Shown here: positions 55,222 through 63,128 of the stretch, in pieces
How positions within the stretch are numbered: the stretch's first letter is position 1
How the letters are laid out: each line of letters opens with the position of its first letter
Source: Clostridia bacterium
GTDB taxonomy: Bacteria > Bacillota > Clostridia > Saccharofermentanales > Saccharofermentanaceae
DNA: 64,000 bases
NCBI GenBank assembly: GCA_024403775.1
Contig: JAKSRE010000004.1
Coordinates: forward strand, 1 to 64,000
Reading direction: 5' to 3'
Notes under the pieces: generated by a model
What the model saw: only the letters and a program-made list of their open reading frames with translations
What the model was told of the DNA's origin: nothing
The model's database searches: none
Program-made: the position numbers and the translations under genes

Positions 55222-56649
55222 TTATAAACCAGTCTTGCGCTCAAGTAGTTTTCTTATTCCCTCTTCACTATTAAGTCTGCGATATACAAAGAAATACATC
55301 GTAAGGAAACTTGCAAGTCCACCAATTACATTTGAAATTGGCTCCGCCCAGAACACACCACTTGGCTTATCTGCCAAGACAAGTGGTAATACCAGTGTGA
55401 AAGGTACGATAATAAATACCTTTCGAAGCAGAGAGAAGAAAATAGCAGGCTTTGCTTTACCAAGTGCCATAAATGTTGACTGTCCTGCAAGCTGGAATGA
55501 CATGAATATAAATGCCATAAAATATATTCTCATATAATGAACACCCATATTAATAAGTTCTGGTGTAGCATCCTCTTTGGCAATAAACATTTTGATAAAT
55601 ATGTCTGGGAAAATAATGATAAATACCCAGGCTACTGCAGTATAGATAAGTCCTAAAGCAATATTTATTTTAATTCCCTGTGCTACACGATTGTACTTTT
55701 TGGCTCCATAATTAAATCCAAGTACAGGCTGGCTTCCAGAAGTAACAGCATTAATTACAACATTAAGAAGCGCTCTTACTGACTGAATAACGGTCATAAT
55801 AGTTACATAATCATCACCACCATAATAGTTTAGTGACTTATTACATAAAACCTGAACCAGAGCATTAGTTCCATTCATAATAAAATTAGGAATACCCAAC
55901 GCTAATATACCTTTTACTATTGCACCTTTAATCTTTAAAGCACCTCTTGTTAATTTTATTATTGCTTTCTTACTAACAATAAAACTCATAACCCAGGCAA
56001 AAGATATTAATTGCGATAAAACAGTAGCAATAGCGGCGCCCTTTATCCCCAAATCAAAAACAAAGATAAAAAGAGGATCAAACAAAAGATTTAAAATTGC
56101 ACCACCTAAAGTAGTAATCATTGCAGTCTTCGGAAATCCTTGAGCAGTAATATAGTAATTCATACCATTACCAAGCATCAAAAACGGTGTACCCAGAAGA
56201 TAAATATATAAATAAGATGAAGCATAAACATAAGTGATATCACTGGCACCAAAACTATAAAGAATTGGAGACATAAAAACATAGGAAACAGCCATGAGTA
56301 CAAATGATGAAATACCAAGAAGCACAAATGAATTACCCATTACACTTCTTGCTTCTTCAATCTTCTCTTCACCTCTGGCAATTGAAAACAAAGGTGTACC
56401 GCCCAAACCAAATAGGAGCGTTACAGCTGAAATAAATGTGACAATTGGAAAAGTAATGCCAAGACCTGTAAGAGCAACCTTACCGATACCTTCTATATGG
56501 CCAATAAAAATTCTGTCGACAGTATTATAAAGTAGTAAAGTAAACTGCGCTACAATAAGAGGAATAGCCTGACGAAGAATAATTCTTGTCATGCTTCCAT
56601 TACCAAAATCAGTTTTCTTAAGTTCTACCAAATCACTATCATTATCCAT
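55222..56649 (-). CDS. MATE-family efflux transporter
   Basis: 475 residues, 12 predicted membrane helices in two halves (MTRIILRQAIPLIVAQFTLLL at the start, GALKIKGAIVKGILALGIPNF in the middle). MATE proteins exchange drugs, metabolites or lipid-linked compounds for Na+ or H+. It is first in a run with the MurD-like and CapA genes (18 and 10 bases), so an endogenous cargo is as likely as a drug. The start at 56649 lacks a strong ribosome site in the few bases upstream (TTCAATATG), so a downstream start is possible. Confidence 0.9.
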   Translation of the reverse strand: MDNDSDLVELKKTDFGNGSMTRIILRQAIPLIVAQFTLLLYNTVDRIFIGHIEGIGKVALTGLGITFPIVTFISAVTLLFGLGGTPLFSIARGEEKIEEARSVMGNSFVLLGISSFVLMAVSYVFMSPILYSFGASDITYVYASSYLYIYLLGTPFLMLGNGMNYYITAQGFPKTAMITTLGGAILNLLFDPLFIFVFDLGIKGAAIATVLSQLISFAWVMSFIVSKKAIIKLTRGALKIKGAIVKGILALGIPNFIMNGTNALVQVLCNKSLNYYGGDDYVTIMTVIQSVRALLNVVINAVTSGSQPVLGFNYGAKKYNRVAQGIKINIALGLIYTAVAWVFIIIFPDIFIKMFIAKEDATPELINMGVHYMRIYFMAFIFMSFQLAGQSTFMALGKAKPAIFFSLLRKVFIIVPFTLVLPLVLADKPSGVFWAEPISNVIGGLASFLTMYFFVYRRLNSEEGIRKLLERKTGL

Positions 56650-56681
56650 ATTGAAATTATATCATTAAAAAATAAATATTC

Positions 56682-56710
56682 TTGAATTATTTTTTTTGTT
56701 ATACTATCAT
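56682..56710 (+). promoter_or_regulatory. Promoter of tRNA-Pro
   Basis: -35 TTGAAT (56682-56687), a 17-base spacer, -10 TATCAT (56705-56710), 10 bases before the tRNA. It lies between the MATE gene start and the tRNA. Confidence 0.6.
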
Positions 56711-56720
56711 AATCTGACAT

Positions 56721-56796
56721 CGGGGTGTGGCTCAGGTGGTAGAGTGCTTGCTTCGGGAGCAAGAGGCCGCGAGTTCGAGTCTCGCCACTCCGACCA
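56721..56796 (+). tRNA. tRNA-Pro (anticodon CGG)
   Basis: 76 nt with encoded CCA. Acceptor CGGGGTG/CACTCCG (one G-U pair), D-arm GCTC..GAGT, anticodon stem CTTGC/GCAAG with loop TTCGGGA (anticodon CGG, reads CCG), T-arm GCGAG-TTCGAGT-CTCGC, discriminator A. Stand-alone gene with its own promoter and terminator. Confidence 0.95.
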
Positions 56797-56804
56797 GTGT
56801 TTTT

Positions 56805-56831
56805 GAGATACATATTTGTATCTCTTTTTTT
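56805..56831 (+). terminator. Terminator of tRNA-Pro
   Basis: Perfect 8-bp stem GAGATACA/TGTATCTC, 4-nt loop, then seven Ts, 8 bases past the tRNA CCA. Confidence 0.9.
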
Positions 56832-56835
56832 ATTC

Positions 56836-56870
56836 AAAAAAGGCACATGAAAATCATTTTCACATGCCTT
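56836..56870 (-). terminator. Terminator of acyl-CoA synthetase gene 2
   Basis: On the minus strand stem GGCATGTGAAAA/TTTTCATGTGCC (two G-U pairs), 3-nt loop, then TTTTTT. It lies just past the ligase stop at 56876 and back to back with the tRNA terminator. Confidence 0.85.
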
Positions 56871-56875
56871 TATTC

Positions 56876-58594
56876 CTATGCATTTTTACTTAATTCTTCT
56901 TCTTCAAGAACTCTGTATGCTACTTTACCAACCAGAGTCTTTGGAAGTTCATCTCTAAACTCAATATCATATGGCAAAGAATACTTTGCAATATTCTTCT
57001 TACAGTAATCAATTATTGCATTTTTTGTAGCATCAGAAGGTTCAACCCCCGCCTTAAGCTTTATAAATGCCTTAATCTTCTGCATTTTTAGTGGATCAGG
57101 AACTCCTATTATGCAACTCATCTGAACAAGTTCATGAGCATCAAGAATATTCTCAAGCTGTGCTGGATAAACGTTATAACCAGATGTAACAATCATTCTC
57201 TTGGCGCGTCCTCTGAAGAATACAAAACCTTCATCATCCATAATACCAAGGTCACCTGTATATACCCAGGTACGGCCATCAATATTACTGGTTCTTAATG
57301 TCTCAGAAGTCTCCTCAGGATGATTCATATATTCAAGCATCATCGTTGGACCAGAAAGCAAAATCTCACCTTCTTCACCATAAGGTAATTCCTCATCAGT
57401 TCCCGGCTTTACTATCTTTATATAAGTATCTGGAAATGGTAATCCAATACTTCCCTCTTTATGCATAAAGTAAGGAGTCAGACAGCAGGCCGTAACAGTC
57501 TCTGTCGTACCATACCCTTCTCTAACCTGAATTGAGGAATTATGATCAGAAAGAAATTTATCCAGTTTCTTCTTAAGTTCAATTGATAAAGAATCACCAC
57601 CAGAAAATACTCCCTTAAGACAGCTTAAGTCTGCATTATCCATATCTGGTATTCTTAAAAGCGCCTCGAAAAGTGTAGGTACTCCAGCTATAAAATTGCA
57701 TCTGTATTTTGTTATTAATTTAGAATAACTTTCAGGTGTAAATCTTGGAACAAGAATACATCTTCCACCATTAGATAAAATTGAGTGAATGCAAACGCCT
57801 AATCCAAAACCATGGAAAAGAGGCATTGCAGCAAGCATCTTATCTCCTGCCTTAAACATAGGATTCGTTGCAACAATCTGCTTACCCAGAGCATTAAAGC
57901 TGTAATTACTAAGTAAAATGCCTTTTGTAGTACCAGTTGTTCCACCTGAATACAAAATAACGGCACCAGAATCTTTAGGACGATTTACAACATAATCAGT
58001 AACATTCTTTCCACCATTTAGAAATTCTTTCCAATATACTACATCAGAATCTTTGGAGATTTTTCTAATCTTTCTTCCTTCAGTAAGCATATATCCAACA
58101 GCCATAACAGGAGAAAGCTCGTCTTTAATACTGGATACGATAATTGACTTAACCTTTGTATTTTTACGAATATTATCAAACTTATAGTAAAACTGATCCA
58201 AAGTTACCGCAGCAACACTATCTGATTCATTAAGATAAAACTCTATCTCTTTCTCAGCTGAAAGCGGATGAATCATATTGGCAACTGCTCCAACAAGGTT
58301 TACAGCATAAAACATATAAATAGCCTGAGGACAGTTTGGCATTGCTATTGTTACCTTATCATTCTCTTTTATGCCCATGCTTTTAAGAGACTTGGCACAA
58401 CTTATAATCATGCTCTTCATCTTTTTATAGGTTACTGAACGGCCCATAAAATCAAAAGCTATATTGTCAGGATACTTAGAGACCATCTCACTAATCGCAT
58501 CAAACATCGATCCATCAAAATAATCTAAATGCATTGGAATATCACCCATAACCTTCTCCCAAGGTGTTTTGCATTTATTATCAACCGAATCCAT
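56876..58594 (-). CDS. AMP-forming acyl-CoA synthetase (ligase), second gene
   Basis: 572 residues, ANL superfamily: phosphate loop VILYSGGTTGTTKGILLSN near residue 215, REGYGTTETVTACCL, RTWVYTGDLGIMDDEGFVFF, and C-terminal Lys in LPKTLVGKVAYRVL, the catalytic acylation lysine position. It resembles long-chain fatty-acyl-CoA ligases more closely than the 621-residue gene at 13067. It activates a fatty or other carboxylic acid with ATP and CoA. Monocistronic; no FabT-like palindrome is seen upstream. Confidence 0.88.
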   Translation of the reverse strand: MDSVDNKCKTPWEKVMGDIPMHLDYFDGSMFDAISEMVSKYPDNIAFDFMGRSVTYKKMKSMIISCAKSLKSMGIKENDKVTIAMPNCPQAIYMFYAVNLVGAVANMIHPLSAEKEIEFYLNESDSVAAVTLDQFYYKFDNIRKNTKVKSIIVSSIKDELSPVMAVGYMLTEGRKIRKISKDSDVVYWKEFLNGGKNVTDYVVNRPKDSGAVILYSGGTTGTTKGILLSNYSFNALGKQIVATNPMFKAGDKMLAAMPLFHGFGLGVCIHSILSNGGRCILVPRFTPESYSKLITKYRCNFIAGVPTLFEALLRIPDMDNADLSCLKGVFSGGDSLSIELKKKLDKFLSDHNSSIQVREGYGTTETVTACCLTPYFMHKEGSIGLPFPDTYIKIVKPGTDEELPYGEEGEILLSGPTMMLEYMNHPEETSETLRTSNIDGRTWVYTGDLGIMDDEGFVFFRGRAKRMIVTSGYNVYPAQLENILDAHELVQMSCIIGVPDPLKMQKIKAFIKLKAGVEPSDATKNAIIDYCKKNIAKYSLPYDIEFRDELPKTLVGKVAYRVLEEEELSKNA

Positions 58595-58632
58595 TTATAT
58601 GTATCTCCTAATAAAAATCTAAACTTAATTAT

Positions 58633-58665
58633 CACCTGTAACAGAACAATAATCCGTTACAGGTG
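58633..58665 (-). terminator. Hairpin after the polysaccharide deacetylase gene
   Basis: Perfect 10-bp stem CACCTGTAAC/GTTACAGGTG, 13-nt loop, 41 bases past the deacetylase stop. On the minus strand the exit sequence is ATAATTAAGTTT, a poor U-run. It may be a terminator or a stabilising 3' end. Confidence 0.5.
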
Positions 58666-58705
58666 AACATACAAATAATTATATATTTTTTTTAATTTAT
58701 TTCAA

Positions 58706-60550
58706 TTATCTCAATGAATAATAAGCCTTGCTATCTTCAAGATCGTAGCCCTTATACTCAGCTAATTCACTAACAGTAACAAGTGAATATCCTCTTGCCA
58801 CTAACTCTGGAATTACTATTTCCATTGCAGCAGCAGTTGTTGGATAAAGGTCATGCATCAACACAACATCACCATCACTAACATTATTCAAAATAGCATT
58901 TACTACGTGATCTGTATCACGATATTTCCAGTCCTGTGTATCAAGAGACCAGATAATCATAGGCATATCAACAGCAGAAGCTACTGAATCATTATATGAA
59001 CCACCTACTGGTCTCATAATTGAAGGTGTAACACCAGCAACACTATAAATCGCATTATTACAACTTACAATCTGATCAACTACCTCAGCATATGAAATAG
59101 AAGTAAGACCAGAATTTGGATGACTCCATGTATGATTTGCAAGTTCACAGCCAAGGTCTCTAGCTCGTGTTACACAAGAAGAATATGTACTAGCTCTATT
59201 ACCAACGATAAAGAATGTAGCATGACCATCAACTGACTCTAACATATCGAGAATTCTGTTAGTTACAGGACTATAAGGACCATCATCAAAAGTAAGAGCT
59301 ACCATCTTATCTGGAACAAACTTTGGAATCAAATCGAACTGCTTAAGATACTCTGCAAACTCATCCTTCTCAACAAGTTCTGCAACAAACTTCTCACGAG
59401 AAGCACCACTCTCAAGAGTAGATACACCAGCACTTAATTCTGAACTGTCAGGAAGTCTTCCAAATGCAACCTGATAAGCAACGTTTACATACTCATAATC
59501 AGAGAGGTTTCTATTTTTACATTCATCAGCCTTAAGGAATTCCTTAACAACGTCAATTGGCTGAGTCTTGTGTGAACTTACTTTGGTTGTCCAGAGATTA
59601 AGTCCCTCTCTGTCACCTCTTCTTCCAAACGCATTCATATAGCATCTGTTAATGAAGTCAGTACATTCAATGTCCTGATCTCTGCTCTGAGTTAGATTAA
59701 TATGTCCAGAGGCAATTCCATATGTAGCACAAAGATTCTTATACTCATCAGAACCTGTAAACTGCTCAACCATATAGCTCTCAGATACGCCCTTACCATA
59801 AATACTAATCCAATGCTCTCTACCAGCACCATCAGCACCTCTTCCAAGCATTGCAAGATAAAGATCATCAACCATCTCACCAGCAGACTTACCCATAGAA
59901 CCATATTCACGGCTTCTAATGAAATTATCAATAAGAGTTGCAGCTACAATATCACCATTATTAATCTGGTCACACCAGCCATTAAGACCAGGGATATCAG
60001 GTTCACGATTAAGGAAAACACTATAAGCTCTTGTAACAAAAGCAGTTACATTAAAGTTCTGATCTCTTCCTTCCTTTAATTCTACATCACCTGGAATAAT
60101 GCCATACTGCTCACAAAGGTTCTTAAACTCAGTTGAGCCAGTAAAACCATCAAGAACAGCATTAATTGAACATCCATTATTAAGAATATTTACCCATCCT
60201 TCTTTTCCAGCAGGATCTGAAGTTCTGTCAAGCATTACATTGTAGAGAATCTCAACTTTCTCATCATTGGAATATCCCTTATTATTAAACTCAGTACTAT
60301 TAACAAAACCATAGATAAGATTAGCTGCATCAAGTGTATTATTCTCAAGTCCGCTAACCCAGTAGTCAATACCATCTCTCTCCCCTTCTCTTCCAAGAAT
60401 GAGAAGATAAGCTCTCTCAACAAAAGAGCCTACAGGAGTAGGTGCACCAAGTCCGCACAAAGGAACAAGAATAACAGACAGGCATAACACCAATACCACA
60501 ATGATAGGAAGAATTCTTCCTGATTTACCAACTAAACGAGAATTCGTCAT
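58706..60550 (-). CDS. Secreted polysaccharide deacetylase with six DUF4214 units
   Basis: 614 residues. A signal/anchor segment (about 12-35), then six DUF4214 units in three pairs (about 40-400), with motifs such as LGREGERDGIDYWV, LNREPDIPGLNGWC and LGRGADGAGREHWI. Finally a NodB/CE4 deacetylase domain from 416: LTFDDGP (Asp422/Asp423), NHTWSH (His473/His477), MRPVGGSYN and WSLDTQDW. It should remove acetyl groups from extracellular GlcNAc-containing polymers, perhaps peptidoglycan, with DUF4214 as a spacer or binding part. The start follows AGGAGAT. Confidence 0.9.
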   Translation of the reverse strand: MTNSRLVGKSGRILPIIVVLVLCLSVILVPLCGLGAPTPVGSFVERAYLLILGREGERDGIDYWVSGLENNTLDAANLIYGFVNSTEFNNKGYSNDEKVEILYNVMLDRTSDPAGKEGWVNILNNGCSINAVLDGFTGSTEFKNLCEQYGIIPGDVELKEGRDQNFNVTAFVTRAYSVFLNREPDIPGLNGWCDQINNGDIVAATLIDNFIRSREYGSMGKSAGEMVDDLYLAMLGRGADGAGREHWISIYGKGVSESYMVEQFTGSDEYKNLCATYGIASGHINLTQSRDQDIECTDFINRCYMNAFGRRGDREGLNLWTTKVSSHKTQPIDVVKEFLKADECKNRNLSDYEYVNVAYQVAFGRLPDSSELSAGVSTLESGASREKFVAELVEKDEFAEYLKQFDLIPKFVPDKMVALTFDDGPYSPVTNRILDMLESVDGHATFFIVGNRASTYSSCVTRARDLGCELANHTWSHPNSGLTSISYAEVVDQIVSCNNAIYSVAGVTPSIMRPVGGSYNDSVASAVDMPMIIWSLDTQDWKYRDTDHVVNAILNNVSDGDVVLMHDLYPTTAAAMEIVIPELVARGYSLVTVSELAEYKGYDLEDSKAYYSLR

Positions 60551-60614
60551 AAATATATAATCTCCTTATTTCCCCAAACATAAGAATTATATTATAAAAC
60601 ATTTTCATACCAAT

Positions 60615-60653
60615 AAAAAGAAGCTGCTTCAAATTATTTCTTGAAACAGCCTC
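60615..60653 (-). terminator. Terminator of the iorAB operon
   Basis: On the minus strand GAGGCTGTTTCAA pairs with TTGAAGCAGCTTC (G-U pairs included), then TTTTTATT. It lies 24 bases past the iorB stop and resembles the plsC1 terminator stem. Confidence 0.8.
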
Positions 60654-60676
60654 TTGATTAAACAAAATTACTAATT

Positions 60677-61276
60677 TTACTTTGCAGCAGCTGCACCCTT
60701 ATCAAATGCACTTACATTTGTTGGGATAACCTTTGGTTTATTTGCGAAAGCTTCCTCGATAGCTTCCTTCCACAATGCCTCTTCAACACCAAGATAGTTT
60801 GAAAGAGCACCCATCATAACCATATTTACAGCCTTTGCTGTACCACACTCATTGGCAATAGCCAAAGCGTCAAATTCAACTATTTTGGTATTTCCACATG
60901 CAGAAGCCTTAAGTGACTCCTCAATATTATCAGGATACTGAACCTGACCAAGAAGAACTGGTAAAGACTTAATCTTCTGGCTATTTACAATCATTACTCC
61001 ATCTTTCTTAAGAAGAGATGACCAGCGAACAGCCTCAACTTCCTCAAATGAAAGAAGGAAATCAGCAGTAGCTTCTTCGATAATTGGAGAATTAACCTTA
61101 TCACCGATCTTAACATATGTAATAACTGAACCACCACGCTGGCTCATTCCGTGAACTTCTGATACCTTTACGTCCAAGCCAAGCTTTAATGCAAGGATTC
61201 CGAGAAGCTTTCCTGCAATCAAAGTTCCCTGACCACCAACGCCAGCCAAAACGATAGATGCTTCTAGATTAGCCAT
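60677..61276 (-). CDS. iorB: Indolepyruvate:ferredoxin oxidoreductase, beta subunit
   Basis: 199 residues, gamma-type domain of 2-oxoacid:ferredoxin oxidoreductases: IVLAGVGGQGTLIAGKLLG at the start, SEVHGMSQRGGSVITYVKIG, and FDALAIANECG. With IorA it oxidatively decarboxylates aryl pyruvates (from tryptophan, phenylalanine and tyrosine) to aryl-acetyl-CoA, reducing ferredoxin. One base separates it from iorA, so coupling is tight. Confidence 0.95.
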   Translation of the reverse strand: MANLEASIVLAGVGGQGTLIAGKLLGILALKLGLDVKVSEVHGMSQRGGSVITYVKIGDKVNSPIIEEATADFLLSFEEVEAVRWSSLLKKDGVMIVNSQKIKSLPVLLGQVQYPDNIEESLKASACGNTKIVEFDALAIANECGTAKAVNMVMMGALSNYLGVEEALWKEAIEEAFANKPKVIPTNVSAFDKGAAAAK

Positions 61277-61277
61277 A

Positions 61278-63044
61278 TTACTCTACCCCCTTAATTAAAG
61301 CGTCAAACTTACACATATTTACACAAAGTCCGCAGTTATTGCAGCTCTCTGCATCAATTACAGGCTTCTTATCGTCACCAATTACAAGCGCAGGACACAT
61401 AATTCTTCCACATGCGCCACATGACTTACACTTGCTACTTTCAAGACTTACCTCTACGCCCTTCTTAGCTCTTCCTGTTGGAATCAAAGCACATGGTCGA
61501 CGAGCGATAACTACAGAAACAACGTCTTTTTCAAGTTCTTCCTTAATTACCTTCTCACAATCATAAGTCTCAACTGGATCAACCACTCTGATAGAAGATA
61601 CACCAAGACTTCTGCAGAGACCCTCAAGATCAAGTGAAGGAGCATCCTTAAGTCTGATATTCTTACCTGTTCCAGGATTCTGCTGATGACCTGTCATACC
61701 TGTGATAGAGTTGTCAAGGATAATAAGAGTAATAGCACTCTCGTTATATACTGCATTCAAAAGATTTGTGATACCAGAATGCATAAATGTTGAATCACCA
61801 ATTACACCAACAGTTTTCTTTGAATCAGCACCATCAGTTGCCTTGTCAAAACCATGAGCCATACCTACTGAAGCACCCATGCATACGCAGGCATCGAGAG
61901 CCTGCATTGGTGGAAGAGCTCCAAGAGTATAACATCCAATATCACCCATAACCTGAACTTTAAGTCTGTTAAGAGCAAGGAATAATCCCTTATGAGGACA
62001 TCCAGCACAAAGAACTGGAGGACGACCAGGAGTATTAGGAAGCTTATCAAGCTCAATACCCTTCTCAAACTTTGGATCATCAGTAAGAGCACATCTTACC
62101 ATATCTGCAGTATATTCACCGAGAAGTGTAAATAACTCCTTACCTTCACACTTGATGCCGTTTGCTTTGATTTCATTTTCGATAAATGGATCAAGTTCCT
62201 CTACTACAACAAGACGCTCTACCTTAGAAGCAAATTCCTTTATCAAATCAAAAGGAAGTGGCCATACCATACCAAGCTTAAGAACACTTGCGTTTGGCGC
62301 ACCGTCACGAACATACTGATATGAAGCACCAGCTGTGATAATACCAAGCTTTGTGTCTCTCATCTCAACTCTGTGAAGGCCTACCTTACCATTATCAGCT
62401 GAAGTATCAGCAATAATTTTCTTTGTTCTGTCTTCAACTACAACATGACGCTTAATAGCATTTGCTGGCATCATTACATTCTTTGAAGAATCCTTAACAT
62501 AATCCTTGATTACCTGTGGTAACGGCTCATTTGTCTCAACAATACTTCTTGAATGTGATACACGAGTATGAAGTCTCAAAAGAACAGGAGTATCATACTT
62601 CTCTGAGAACTCAAAAGCATACTTAGTAAACTCTTTACACTCGCTGCTGTCTGCTGGTTCAAACATAGGAATCTTAGAAGATCTAGCATGATTTCTTGAA
62701 TCCTGCTCATTCTGTGAGGAATGCATTCCTGGATCATCTGCTACACAGAATACCAAACCTCCGTTAACGCCTGTATAAGATACTGTAAAAAGTGGATCTG
62801 CAGCAACATTAAGACCAACATGCTTCATACATGTCATAGCTCTTGCGCCTCTAATAGAAGCACCAATTGCAACTTCTGCTCCAACCTTCTCATTTACTGC
62901 CCATTCAACAGCAACATTCTCATACTTAACTATCTCTTCAGTTATTTCGGTACTAGGTGTACCAGGATATGAAGAACAAACTTTGACGCCTGCCTCATAT
63001 GCACCTCTGGCAACGGCTTCGTTGCCAAGCATAATCTCCTTCAT
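61278..63044 (-). CDS. iorA: Indolepyruvate:ferredoxin oxidoreductase, alpha subunit
   Basis: 588 residues. An N-terminal pyrimidine-binding domain (GNEAVARGAYEAGVKVCSSYPGTPSTEI) is followed by a thiamine-diphosphate domain (VLCAGCPHKGLFLALNRLKVQ as phosphate site; GDSTFMHSGITNLLNAVYN). The C-terminus holds two [4Fe-4S] ferredoxin motifs, CKSCGACGRIMC with its distal Cys, and CNNCGLCVNMCKF. It is a full-length alpha subunit. The start follows AAGGAG. It heads iorAB, a normal peptide-fermenting or amino-acid-degrading clostridial pair. Confidence 0.96.
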   Translation of the reverse strand: MKEIMLGNEAVARGAYEAGVKVCSSYPGTPSTEITEEIVKYENVAVEWAVNEKVGAEVAIGASIRGARAMTCMKHVGLNVAADPLFTVSYTGVNGGLVFCVADDPGMHSSQNEQDSRNHARSSKIPMFEPADSSECKEFTKYAFEFSEKYDTPVLLRLHTRVSHSRSIVETNEPLPQVIKDYVKDSSKNVMMPANAIKRHVVVEDRTKKIIADTSADNGKVGLHRVEMRDTKLGIITAGASYQYVRDGAPNASVLKLGMVWPLPFDLIKEFASKVERLVVVEELDPFIENEIKANGIKCEGKELFTLLGEYTADMVRCALTDDPKFEKGIELDKLPNTPGRPPVLCAGCPHKGLFLALNRLKVQVMGDIGCYTLGALPPMQALDACVCMGASVGMAHGFDKATDGADSKKTVGVIGDSTFMHSGITNLLNAVYNESAITLIILDNSITGMTGHQQNPGTGKNIRLKDAPSLDLEGLCRSLGVSSIRVVDPVETYDCEKVIKEELEKDVVSVVIARRPCALIPTGRAKKGVEVSLESSKCKSCGACGRIMCPALVIGDDKKPVIDAESCNNCGLCVNMCKFDALIKGVE

Positions 63045-63128
63045 AGAAGTCCCTCCACTAAATTACTTGAGTGACCAATTCTGTCACTTCGCAAAAATAC
63101 ACAAAAGAAATTATATCACTTTATCTCT

